Of a DNA stretch of 64,000 nucleotides, positions 51,983 through 63,500 are shown piece by piece. Position 1 is the stretch's first letter. Each line of letters opens with the position of its first letter. Made by a program: the position numbers and the translations under genes. The stretch comes from Ypsolopha sequella (lineage: Eukaryota > Arthropoda > Insecta > Lepidoptera > Ypsolophidae), in the NCBI GenBank assembly GCA_934047225.1, contig OW204001.1, positions 6,990,201 through 7,054,200 on the forward strand, given 5' to 3'. The notes beneath the pieces are model-generated. The model did not search any database. It saw nothing but the letters and a program-made list of their open reading frames with translations, and was not told the DNA's origin.

Positions 51983-54173
51983 TTTTCTAAAATGTTTGGT
52001 AGCCAATTCATGAAATAGTTATTTTTAAATAATATTCTGAAAATAAAAAAATTCTTAACTGAAAAATAAAGTAATGACAGCAAAAAAAACAGGGACGGGA
52101 AGATGTTTTCAAATTTTTTTGAAAAAGTTAATTAACTCAAAAACCATCGAACTTTTGTTTCACCTATGTTTATTTTATTTGATAGGAATGAGGGGTTTTC
52201 AAAGTCAAATTAAAAAAGAAAAAGTAGTACCGAACGACTCAATAGATGGCGCAGCCTGTACTAAAAGTGTCAAAAAATGTCTTCCTGGCAACACTAGTTT
52301 CTTTTGATTTTGACACTTCTTCTTTGCTTCGTTCTTTTTTGTGGTCAATCCATGCCTCACATGTATTATTGCTAAGATCTATTGTTTTTTCCGTAATTAA
52401 TTCTTAGGGAAACTGTCCTATATTTTTACAATTAGCTACAACGATGGGCTGACCATGTTAAAAGTTGAATGACATACCAAGCTATTTTGTTAACGTAAAC
52501 AATATATATAGAAAACAACACAATATAAACACAACGAAATAGGAATGTCTTTATGAAGGTTGTTGTTGGATTTGACAATTGACTTGACAATTTTTATCTT
52601 GCTGCCCACAGATTAAAAAATAATCTAAGCTTTTTGACACTTGAAAGCAGGGTAACGCCATCTATGTTTACTTCTGAAAGCTTGATCAAGGTCAGTCTGG
52701 AAAACCGCTCATTGGACTAAGCTACCTCCCATAACAATTTGATTCGCTTATTATGGGACACCCTGTATAAGTATATGTACCTATGTATATGTTTTGGGGG
52801 GGGGGGAGGGGAGGGGGAAGGGGGTATAATTATTCCCCCCAAGGGAATCAATAGTTTTCTTTTATAATTTTTTTTCAAAATGAAAAAAATTCTAGGTTAT
52901 TTTAGGTAGGATGAAATAACTCGAATATTAAGTTTACGTATAGTGGGAGGGGGGTAATGAAACTAGTTTCTTAAAAAAAAAAAAACAAAACAACCTCACT
53001 TTTTTGTCTCTATAACTTTATAGACCCAAAATGACTTCTGCAATTGCTTCGGCGTTGCGGAAAGTGCAGCCCCTTCGCCCTTGCGTAACAAATCACAGTC
53101 ACCCATGCTCACCTTCGCAGCTACGGCTCGCACGGGTACTTATGCTTTGTAACGGCAGGCGAGGGCTGCCCTTCCTCCATGCCTACGGCTTTTTATATAC
53201 ACTCTAGGGGTAGTACCCACAAGACTGTATAGATTCGGGGTGCTCTGATTCGGTTTTGGAACATATTCAACCTATTTTTTGCATGGAGTCAGGTGCTATG
53301 ATTCGGTTTTGCAACAGATTCGACCTATTTTTTCTATTAAATCACTAATCAGCACCAATACAACAAAAAGGCAACCTATTATTTTTGGTAAGCTAAATAA
53401 AATACATGCATAAACTTTATAAACTTTGAATGAAATCACAAAGAAAACAAAATGTCTGCATTGGTTTTATACTAGTCCTTTGAGCCAATTTTAATGCGTG
53501 ACTCACAGCAGTTTCGAAGAACAAAACAAAAAAAAAATCAAGTCATAAAATCAATTAAAATTGCACCTTAAGACAATTTTTGAGGTTATTTTACGAAACT
53601 TGAACTTTTTTTTTTGGGAAAACTATTGATTTCCGGTAACTGAAATTTCGTGAGATTAATGACAATAACAAGAGCTATTCTGGAAAAAAAAATGAAGGTA
53701 CCTTTGTACATATACTCTTATAAGAGACGAGCCATGACTTTAAGTATATAAAAAAACGGTTCACCTCAATACGTGTTATGATCGGGAAAGCCGACCAGTT
53801 TCAGCAGATTTAGACTGCCTTCATCTGGGCGAGTGAAGACGTTTACGAGACGACGTTACGCCGATTACGTTATTATATTACTATATCCATTGACTATATC
53901 TCTTTTTGTCTTATATCCATTTTTAGATTGATTAATCTATATTACATTGGTCGGTCAACTGTTATTTTATGAAGCAATCACTGGTTTCTGAAAATCAATC
54001 AATCTGATCATCAAATCAATCGATCACGGGGATCGAGAACCAAGACAGAGAATATAAACCAAGAGCTCGTTTCGTTTCGTTTTGCGAAAAAGAGTGATTG
54101 ATTATTACCCACTTCTTACACTCGTGTCCCGATGTCTCACATTATGTCACAGTTGTCCATATACAGTGTGTCC
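51983..54173. other. Intergenic, repeat scraps only
   Basis: Includes a single mariner-like end (GGGACACCCTGTATAA at 52755), a G-rich run (52795-52822), a GC-richer dispersed repeat at 53040-53200 and the half fold-back at 53745-53847. The 77-aa frame at 52074-52307 has no recognisable features. Confidence 0.55.
53745..53847 (+). repeat. Half copy of the 910-1129 fold-back
   Basis: One arm only, from TATATAAAAAAACGGTTCAC to GGGCGAGTGAAGACGTTTAC, nearly identical to 917-1019. The opposite arm is absent. Confidence 0.85.
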
Positions 54174-54808
54174 CTCGTACAAGTGCACACCCGAAAGTGG
54201 GTGAAACCACTGAGCAAATAAAACAAACTAAAATATATCGACAAAAACAAAGAAAATTTTTTTTTTTGTTTTTTTTTTTTAATCTTGAAAAAGTACTCCA
54301 CCTGGGTATCTTTGTATGGGACGGGAGCGCAGTGCCTTTAGTTAACCGCTCGTAGAAAATATTGTATTTACGATAGAACGTTGTATTTTTTATTGTTAGA
54401 AAGATAATGGAATAGGCAATGATAAATAGGAATAAAAGTATAGTGAAACGGGGACATTATTTTGAAAAAATTTACTATTACTGAAAAAAAAGACGGAAAA
54501 ATTAAATAAATAATCTTTTAGGATATTATTTTTATAGTAATGGTAGTTGATTATGTTTTGTTTTTGATTTGGTATGCAGCTTCTATTCTTAAGGATTATA
54601 AGAGTTTTATTTCATTGCATTACTCGCGATAGATCAAAAGTTATGACATATTTTATACATAGTCTCCATGGTAGGCAAAAAAAAAATTTAAAACGTAAAC
54701 TTATAAAACAATGATTTTCTAAAAAAAAAAAACATTTTTTTGCCGATAAAATAAGGTCTAGTTTCACCCCTTTTAGGATGTGCACTTGTATGTACGAGGG
54801 ACACACTG
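54174..54808. mobile_element. Mariner-type non-autonomous element, 635 bp, TA duplication
   Basis: The left end is CAGTGTGTCCCTCGTACAAG and the right end its near complement (GTACGAGGGACACACTG). TIRs of ~45 bp extend to GTGAAAC. TA flanks both ends. The interior has poly-T/poly-A runs and no transposase. Confidence 0.88.
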
Positions 54809-54934
54809 TATATGTACTCTAAGGTCCCTACCATATTTTTCGCAATTGAAAATTTTCCCAATTCCCAGTGGAAATGCGATCCTTATGTGTGGTTTAACAT
54901 TGAACGACAGTGAAAAATATCGACATACGGGATC

Positions 54935-55235
54935 GTTGTGATTGTGGCCTGAAAGAAGATGTAGTGACTAGAATACAAAAAATAATGCTTCAGTGGTTTG
55001 GACATGTAGAAAGGATGAATGAAAGTAGAGTGACGAAAGAAATTCATGGTGCAAAAGTGGAAGGCACAATTCAACCAGGCCGCCCTGGACGGACGTATGC
55101 TGACCAAATTGGCGACATACTGAAGAAGGGCCATGTCAAAAGTATCAGGAATAGAAGAGCTTGTATGATCGTAGCAGATGGAAATTTTTAGTGTCTGTCT
55201 ACCCCTCTGGGAGACAGGCGTGAGTATATGTATGT
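54935..55235 (+). pseudogene. RTE-like LINE 3' fragment
   Basis: The + strand encodes MLQWFGHVERMNES, PGRPGRTYADQIGDILKK and RNRRACM, the C-terminal tail of an RTE-type element, then a 3' end with CTCTGGGAGACAGGCGTGAG. Related to 12251-12440. Confidence 0.75.
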
Positions 55236-55406
55236 TTCCCAACGTTTTTGGAGGGTCATGACTGAATCGTGGGTGTTTTTGGTGGAAAATAGTGGTTTAA
55301 TGTGAATTCATATAATATGAGTGTGTTCATCAGATTAAACAGATCCATCACTCTTGGTAAGTCGGTTATGTAAATAAGCAAAATAAACCCACAATCATAG
55401 TAGGTA

Positions 55407-55517
55407 CAGTGGAGACCACATCAAGCTATACACTTGCAGTACGACATTAGCCCCTACAGAGAAGAATATAAGATAGGTACAAAGTCCAATTTGTCTTACT
55501 TGATGCGGTCTCCACTG
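55407..55517. mobile_element. Small TIR element, 111 bp, TA duplication
   Basis: CAGTGGAGACCACATCAAGC at the left and the near complement ending in GGTCTCCACTG at the right, with TA on each side. Non-coding. Confidence 0.75.
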
Positions 55518-56054
55518 TACATACATTACCGTGGTTTTTAATAGGTAGTGTTCTGAAGTTAGCTGCACAATTACGTTTGACAGCCGATCTTTCCACACGA
55601 TTTTTGACGTTTGTTGAGGGTCGTGACATTCTGAGGTCGTGACCGAATTATGGGTGTTTATTAGTAGCCCAACGAAGACCAAAAAAGGCCGAATAGGGAA
55701 AATACTTTTACTATTTTCTTTTGTTGGACTGGCTATAGTGAAAAATAGTAGTTTATTGTGATCTGATGACCGTACTCTATGCTAGCGTTTCTAAACGCCG
55801 GTAACTGTCAAAGTAAATTTTACATTTTTTACAAGGACTTTGAGCTGTTCGTTTCCACTGGGGTGATTTTAGAACTCTACGTCTCTTATCCTTATCCCGG
55901 CCAGTGTTGTCATTATAAAATTTCAAGTTGCCGTATCTAAAGTTTCAAATTACCCTATTTATGGGAAAAAAACACAAAAATTGTCGTATTATTACATTTA
56001 TTTAACTGTTTATTATAATTAATAAATTAAATTGACATATTTCATAATAGGTAC

Positions 56055-56182
56055 TGTTAAGTTAAATAAAATGTAGATATCATTTGAATAATATATTTAG
56101 ACAAGACTTATCCAGACTTCAGAGATGACATGTGACTATAGACCAGAATGGACATAGACACGTATGATATCCATACTTAACA
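56055..56182 (-). repeat. Copia 3' LTR
   Basis: Starts TGTTAAG and ends CTTAACA. Identical by eye to the partner LTR over 128 bp, implying very recent insertion or gene conversion. Confidence 0.92.
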
Positions 56183-56239
56183 TCCTCGGAAGATTTTTAA
56201 GAATTTTTAAGATAAATTCTTCAGTCCCATTCTGGAACT

Positions 56240-58800
56240 TAAGTCCTTAAGTCTGGGACCGAACAGAGGTTTAGTGAGCATATCTGCTAACTGCAGCTCT
56301 GAGGAAACATGCTCGACTGTGAAGTTTTTTCAATTTCTTCAGCTACTGCCAAAATAAAATCATCGTAGTGCTTAGGAACTGTAATTTTTGACCTGTCTCT
56401 CAAAGAGCTCGTTTGAACGATGGCATTTTCTTCACCATCAGCATTGGGTGCAGGTTCAGCATCATGGTCTTCGTAGAACCGGAAAAGGATTCGCAGTCGC
56501 TTATTCCATTCGATGGTTCTGATTGTTGACCGTCTTTAGTGCTGTCAACCAAATTTTGTTGTAACAGTTCATCATCTCCTTTATAAACGTCAAGTGTAAT
56601 AGCCACTTGCTTGCGTGGTGTTCGTTGCGATGACGTTTGTTTAGGTTGTTTTTGTGGAACCTTGACATGGTCAAAAAATGTAATGAGTTCACTTTTGTTC
56701 TGTTCATCATAGGACATAGTCTTCATCACACGAATATCTTTTGATATTATTATTTTCTTCGAAGGTATGAAGATTCTGAAAGCTTTGGACATTTCAGAGT
56801 ATCCCACAAACATACCAGGGATTGCTTTTGGTGCAAATTTGTGACCATTAGTGCCTTTTCTCAGAACATAGGCCTTGCAACCGAATACGTACAAATGATT
56901 GATACATGGCTTTCTTCCAACCCATCGTTCAAATGGTGTTTGATTCTGAATGGCGCTGTTTATACTTCTGTTTGATAAGTAGTTGGCAGTCAAGACTGCT
57001 TCGCCCCAGAATTTTAATGGTGTCTTAGCATCAATCATCATTGCTCTCGCTTTCTCCACGAGGGTACGGTTCTTCCGTTCAGCAACTCCGTTTTGGTTCG
57101 GGGTGTAGGGAGTGGTTAGTCTTCGCTGTATCCCGCAACGTTTTAAATATGCATCAAATTCTTTGTTCACATATTCAGTGCCATTATCTGATTGTAGGAA
57201 TTTGATTTTGTTGCCAGTGTGATTTTCCGCTAACTCCTTAAACTCTTTGAATTTTTCAATCACTTCGCTTTTATTTTTGATCATATAAACATGACTATAT
57301 CGGCTGTAGTCATCTACGAAAGTAACAAAGTACTTATTTTCATTTAGTGTGGGCATTTGTATCGGCCCGCACACGTCACTATGGACAATTTCCAAGCGCT
57401 CTGTTGTTCTTTGGTAGGTGCTCTCGCGAGGGGCTGGCGTTCTGTGTAGTTTCCCCTGTATGCAGGCTTTGCACTCGTCCAAGGTTTCAGATGCATTGAA
57501 GTTCAGTCCAAGTAAGTTGTTATTTTTGAGTGCAACTTTTAGATCTTTGTCGTTCATGTGACCAAGTTTTCTGTGCCAGTCATTGATGTTTGATGAGTTC
57601 CTTGCTGTTTTGGGAACAGTTTCATCATTATCACTGATCAGATTAATGCGCTCGCATTTATCAGGTTTTATGTAGTAAAGACCATCTGCTTCTCTAAGTG
57701 CGGTGAGAGTTATTCCAGATTTAGGATTGTTGACCGTCGCTTTATTTTTGGTAAACAGGACAGAGCAGCCAGCATCTGTCATCTTACTGACGGACAGCAT
57801 GTTGGTGCATAAACTGGGTACATACAGAATGTCTTTTAAATTTGTGAGCGCTAGGCCATCACCATTTTTCGTTATGAAAGAGACTGTACCTGTTCCTTTA
57901 ATCTCTGCAGTATGTTCTTCAGTTGCGAAGTTCAGTTTTCTGGACGTTTTCTCAATGGTCTTAAATAAGTCTCGTTGATACGTTATGTGAGATGTACATC
58001 CGCTGTCTAGAACCCAAATGCTGTTTTCAGGTTTCACGTTTGGTGTGAGGAGACACTGTGTAGCAAAATGGTTCTTTTGAGAATCGTTTTTATTTTTGTT
58101 AGGTTTCTCATTATTTTTCTTCCAGCATGTACTACATATTTTATGATTTTTGCGTTTAAAGATGTTACCTCTTCGTTTGCAAATCTTACATGATGCGTTT
58201 AATGCTTCTTCTTGATTAGAAAATTCAGGTGCATCGTTATTGGTCATGTTTTGGCTATGACGTGCTTCACATTCTTCAATTATTTTAGTTTTAAGCACAT
58301 CTGGCTTTGGAAGAGTGTCTCGTGATTCAATAGCGACTCTGAAGTTTTCGTATTCAGGAGAGAGACTGTATAGCATCATGATTGATAACAAGTCTTCGTT
58401 GATATCTACTTTCATGTCTGCCAATTTGTCAACAATGTCCGTGAACTTATTTAGATGAACATGTACGTCGTGTCCTTCTAGTTTTGTCAGGATCAGTTGT
58501 TTTAGCAGGGATGCCTTTCGCGCATGTCCCTTACTGGCGTAAGTATCTTTTAACTTATCCCATAATGATTTAGCTGTAGTGCAGTTTTTAATTTGCTTGA
58601 GTTCAGAAGGAGCGATTATGAGGATGAGTTCAGACTTTGCCTGTCTGTCTCCTTCTTTATCAGCTTCGCTAGCACCAGCAGCCGAGGGAGTTTCAATGTA
58701 GGTATTTCCAAAGTTTGTGACGTACGAGAACGGCTTCAGCCTGTATCACCCAGGTGTCATAGTTTTCCCTAGTAAGAGGGTCGATTTTGGTGCTCGACAT
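56240..58800 (-). pseudogene. Copia gag-pol with internal deletion
   Basis: Gag starts at the ATG 58798-58800 (MSSTKIDPLTRENYDTW). A frame change near 58700 breaks it, after which the frame 58424-56400 is open for 674 aa. Parts in order: Gag end (LLSIMMLYSLSPEYENF), a cysteine-rich segment (CKICKRRGN, CSTCWKKN), protease WVLDSGCTSHIT (~residue 138), pre-integrase WHRKLGHMNDKDL (~283), integrase HSDVCGPI, TFVDDYSRY, LQSDNGTEY and GVAERKNRT (~345-450), then a GKRP-less linker. A frame change near 56420 precedes the linker that leads to RT; the sequence then jumps to the terminal ELQLADMLTKPLFGPRLKDL of RNase H. RT (YVDD) is absent. Confidence 0.88.
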
Positions 58801-58849
58801 TTTTGTTTATTTTCACTGGGTTGTTTACTATTTCTCGTAACTTCATTTA

Positions 58850-58862
58850 CGCTCTGCTACCA
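58850..58862 (-). promoter_or_regulatory. Primer binding site for initiator tRNA-Met
   Basis: Read on the minus strand immediately inside the 5' LTR: TGGTAGCAGAGC, complementary to the 3' end (CTCTGCTACCA) of animal initiator tRNA-Met. Minus-strand DNA synthesis in this element class is primed here. Confidence 0.8.
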
Positions 58863-58990
58863 TGTTAAGTTAAATAAAATGTAGATATCATTTGAATAAT
58901 ATATTTAGACAAGACTTATCCAGACTTCAGAGATGACATGTGACTATAGACCAGAATGGACATAGACACGTATGATATCCATACTTAACA
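58863..58990 (-). repeat. Copia 5' LTR
   Basis: Same 128-bp sequence as the 3' LTR, followed on the minus strand by the primer binding site and by GGTAC target duplication on the outer side. Confidence 0.92.
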
Positions 58991-58995
58991 GGTAC

Positions 58996-59911
58996 GGTAC
59001 GTGAAAAGCCTGCCGTATAATCTGAAAAACAACAAAGAGACAGCTATATACTAGAAAGATCTGGTTTTGAAACGCTTGCGAGTGATCCCCGCGAGAAAAG
59101 CGTTTTGAAACGGTCTGGAGTAACACACATCAAGTAAAACATAACCTCAAATCAAAATAAATAAATACAGTAAAGTACCAAATAAAGAAGGAATTGAACC
59201 GATACCTATTGCTCTTAATATGGATGGCATTGCAACCTTTGCATTTGCAAGCCATAATTCTGTCGAAGCAGTTTCGAAAAATTTTCCGTATTCGTACGGA
59301 AATGTTGAGTTCTATTTTCAAAATTCGTCCGAATCCCGAAAAAACTCCGAAATGACAACTGTCAGGCGAATTTTATCGGTGCCCAGACAGAGTTAGAAAT
59401 GGCACTTGTCAGTGCGATATTCACATTTCTCGAAAGCGTTTCAAAACACTTAGTGCAACTGTCAGGTAACAGTTCGTTTACCCTCGCTTTAAGCCGGGTC
59501 GATTTTTGAACGATGCAGGGTAAAATTCGCATCGCTCCGAGTGATAATCACACGTTTCGAAACGTACCCTAAAATAATACAACCGGAGAAGAGAGCCCCC
59601 TCTCGGTTCATTTGTGCCAACAGGTACAGCAGTGAACTGGCCACCTCTATATTGGCCCCTAATCTAAATCTTTATATGTAAATGCTTCCTAGAGTTCTCA
59701 TTAATTTTCTAAGTCTAGTCTAGAGCCTGACTGGTCTTTGAGCACTATATTGCCAGTTTTATTTTATTTCTCTACCAAAGAGACAATTCGTAGAGAAGAA
59801 AACGGTATCGTGATGTAGTAGACTCAAGTGCTGGCATCTGTTGATTGGTCAGATAACCTCGTTTTATAATTTTTGGCCGGTATAAACTGTCCCCCCCTGG
59901 TCTGCAACAAT
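58996..59911. other. Intergenic, no gene recognised
   Basis: Unclassified DNA between the Copia copy and the hAT-type MITE. CGAAACGCTT/GAAAGCGTTTCAAAAC motifs recur at 59067, 59430 and 59560, suggesting an old repeat. Confidence 0.45.
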
Positions 59912-60339
59912 CAGGGTTGGATTTCGTAGTATAATTATACTATTTGTACCATATTTTCATGACATGTAGTATGTAGTATCGTAATGGAACTATACTACGT
60001 AAAAATACCATAATTTTACCTTCAGGCCGACCGACTTGTTTTATTGGTTGAGACGTTTTGCTTTTTAACATTTACCCTACAATATAGAAAAATTTCTGCG
60101 CATTATGAATATTTTTAGTAATTTTTTTTTAAATTTCTCTAACATATAGGCTATTTTATTAAATTATGAATATTTTTAGTAAATTTTTTAAAATTTCACT
60201 AACAAATAGGCAATTTTATTTCAATTCAAAACAAAAATCGACGAAAAACGAAAGATAGTACAATTTTAGTTAAGTAGTATATTTTTAATTCCCATAGACA
60301 ATAATTTTCCGAGGGTCTGAATCCAACCCTGGCAACAAT
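59904..60339. mobile_element. hAT-type MITE, 420 bp, 8-bp duplication
   Basis: TIR CAGGGTTGGATT at 59912 with its complement AATCCAACCCTG ending 60331. An exact 8-bp duplication, GCAACAAT, lies at 59904-59911 and 60332-60339, diagnostic of hAT transposition. A ~60-bp internal direct duplication (TTATGAATATTTTTAGTAA) is at 60100-60190. Non-coding. It ends 110 bp before the ZCCHC9 ATG. Confidence 0.9.
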
Positions 60340-60448
60340 CTGCATGGAAGGAAATTTGGAAATGGAAAATAATAGCTTTTGCCTTACATAGTGAGACAAG
60401 ATAAAATGCATTAAAGTTTCGAGTCACTGTTGAAAATCTTGAAAAAAA

Positions 60449-60586
60449 ATGACAAGGTTTGCCCGCGCTAAAGGTTCGAAGTCGTCGAACGAGAGAGCCC
60501 CCGAAGATGGAACCCCATGGGAGGTTATGAAGGAACAACTCGTGAAAGCTAAGAAAGAAGGCGAGGAGGCCAAGAAGAGGCTGGAG
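60449..60586 (+). CDS. ZCCHC9: ZCCHC9 exon 1
   Basis: 46 codons starting at MTRFARAKG and ending AKKRLE before GTAAAT. The mostly helical charged end continues into exon 2. Confidence 0.9.
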
Positions 60587-63500
60587 GTAAATACTGAGTT
60601 GGGGTGGAGATATGAGGGTACTATGGTAAAAAGATTTCGAAAATCGTGCTCCATAGCGACACTGACCTAGATACATAGAGGAGATAGCTACTAATTTATT
60701 GCTTTTGTTTGTTTAATTGGGATTTACTTGAAATACAGCCCTAGACTTGAGAAAGAAAGGAGGTAGAGGGGGGCTATCCCCAGTTACTAGTCTCAGGAGA
60801 GAAGTAGTTATTTTAAATATACAATCAACATAATTAGACACCTAATCCCAGCTATATTGTTATATTAAAATAAAATTTCTCTTCTAGGCGGATCAGCAGC
60901 GAATTGCGAACTATGAAAATTTCTTGAAAGATCAGAAGGTACAAAAGCGGCAAGCTACATGGTGTGACTTTCCAGAATCAGCTCAAGAAGTTAAAAAACC
61001 CAAGTTTGAGGATAAAAAATCATTGAAGAAGAAGAGTAAAAACAAAAATGATGGCAATGTAAATAATTCTGCAAACATATCAACACCAGCAACACAAGAA
61101 AATAAGAGCACAAGTGAAGAAACAGATAATGTTAACTCTGAGATGAAAATTCAAGAAGGTTTTACGAAAAATAAAAAGAAGAAAAATAAGAAAACTAAAG
61201 AAACAGATAATACTAGTGAGATTAATGTAAAAGGTAATGATAATTCCAAAGACGATAACAACGGCAACCAAAAAAATTTCGAGAAAAAAAAGAAAAAAGG
61301 AAAAATTAGCCCCTCTAACATTTGTATCAACAATGCTTCTGAAGATTCACCACAACAGGAAGAAAATCAGACAAAGACGGCAAGCAATGATAACCAGGTC
61401 CATGAGAATCAGCAAAACACACCCAAGAAGAAGAAAAATAAAAAACGACTTGATAATAAACCAGTTCGCAGGAAGGCTGAGGATGATAGAAGTTTCCAAC
61501 TCATTGTGAATGGGAAAGAGATTGAGTTGGTCCGTTTTGATGGATTTCCAATAATGAAAAGGGATGCAGACAGAATAGCAGAACTCAGGAACAATATGAT
61601 CAAAAAAGGAATACCCAAAAGTGAGGTTCAAAGAACCATTAAATTGGAAAGGAGGAGAGCCGAGAAAGCTTTAGCTAGATTAAAGAAAGATGTTTGCTAC
61701 AATTGCCGGAAGGGAGGGCATAACCTCTCCGACTGTCCTGAGCTGAAATCGAAGATACCAGGGGCGGAGGGAGCAGATGGAGTTTGCTTCAAGTGTGGGT
61801 CCACAGAGCACAGACAGTTTGAATGTAAAGTTCAGAAAGACAAGGAGTTTAGATTTGCCAGCTGCTTTATTTGTAGAGAGCAGGTAAGAAACAAGTTTAC
61901 TTCTTGTCTTAAATCTTCCTACATTATAAAGTAAATTATTAGAATCAATCCTTAAAATATATCTTTGTGTACATTTTCAGGGTCATATAGCGAGGCAGTG
62001 TCCTGACAACCCAAAAGGATTGTATCCTAACGGCGGAAGTTGCAAGTTGTGTGGAGATGTTACACATTTGAGAAAGGATTGCCCTACTGTAAGATCTGTG
62101 CAATCTTGTATACTAATTCATTAAATAAGCTGGAAAAGTGGTGGAACCGCCCCAATTTGAAAAATTCGATTTTTCACATGTTCCCTAGACCCCCAGGAAC
62201 ATTCATCACATCAACATTGACCTCTGCATTACCACCAAAAATGAGAAAAATGACAGGGTTTCACACCCAAAGTGCCCCAAAAAGTAGCTATCATCATAGA
62301 CTAATAGTTTAGATAATTTGATAGCATTTACAATACCCCTTCTTATGTTATTTTTTTTAACATCTTTTCTTTCAACAAGGTTGCCTGGGAGACATTGCTA
62401 TAAGCAATAAGTGCTGCCTTTGTAAACAATGTTTGTTCTCTATGTAAAATGTGTTTAAATATCTATGCAAAATGTACAATAAATAAAAAAATAAAATATT
62501 TTGGTGCGGTAATTTTCTCTGCGGGGTTTTTTGGGTCACCTATTTTTAGGGCTAAATTCAAGATTTCCATATTCTGTACTGGCATTTGTGCCATTTTTTT
62601 TAATAAAGAGTTTTCCATGACTCATGTTTTCCAGTCTAGAATGAAATTGCTCGGATTCCTGATCAGGGACCCAGAAAGAGCTGACAGGTACTTTTTGAGG
62701 CACTTTCATGTGTCAAACCCCCTAACTTCCTAATTTTCGGAGTTAATGCAGAGGTCAATGCTGATTAACATTTCTTTTGGTTTAGAGAATACGTGAAAAC
62801 GGGATTTTTGTCAAATCGATGCTGTTCCACCATTTTTCCACCACATTTCACACTTTTTTCAGGCTTACGTACTGGCCTATAGGATGATTTAATTTGACTA
62901 AAACTCCATTGAATGAGTCGAAATATATCATAATATTTCTTTCTTTTTTGATAGTTTTTCTATATTATTCTTATAATTACAATAATCAAACGCCAGTTAC
63001 TGGTAAAATAAAAAATATATTTATCTACATCTTCCGTAAGAAAAATAGTTTGATTTAATGTTTTGTTATAATAAGAATAATGGTAACAACATGTATTCTA
63101 AAGGCAGTGTCATAGGTGTTTCATATATTAACTGAAAAATCAAACACTCGCCTGTACCTTTCACCTTATGACTGGTGTTATGTTCAATTCATATTCATAT
63201 CGTTTATTCCGTTCATGTTGTATGTACATAAGATGTTATAAATCGGTGTAGTGCAAAACATGAACCCTGTTAGGGCACAGCAATTATATAAGTTATATGA
63301 AATGAAAACTTAAATATTCAAATACTATGCTTAAAATTGAACCAGGGGATCTAAAACGGCCGACTTGGGTGAATCATAAAATGATTTGAAAGTAGGATGG
63401 AGTCAGAGTTTTTTCACGCTTGCAAAGACCTGCCCCCCTATTCTGTATCTCTGGTTGGCAACTGGACTAGGTGCCTATCATCAAAAACATTGATAAAAAC

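Larger units (their letters stand above)
56050..58995 (-). mobile_element. Copia-type LTR retrotransposon lacking RT
   Basis: Two 128-bp LTRs (56055-56182 and 58863-58990) that I read as identical, TGTTAAG...CTTAACA, flanked by the 5-bp duplication GGTAC. Read on the minus strand: LTR, primer binding site TGGTAGCAGAGC, gag, protease, integrase, then the last residues of RNase H and the second LTR. The whole reverse transcriptase and most of RNase H are missing, so the copy is 2.9 kb instead of about 5 kb and cannot move alone. Confidence 0.92.

Noticed and set aside
52795..52850. G-rich run as a G-quadruplex regulatory site
   Set aside because: A near-pure G run with no gene nearby; low-complexity DNA explains it, and similar short C or G runs occur at 11640, 12065 and 36300.
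60266..60676. 136-aa minus-strand ORF overlapping ZCCHC9 exon 1
   Set aside because: Antisense shadow of the exon and of the hAT-type MITE.
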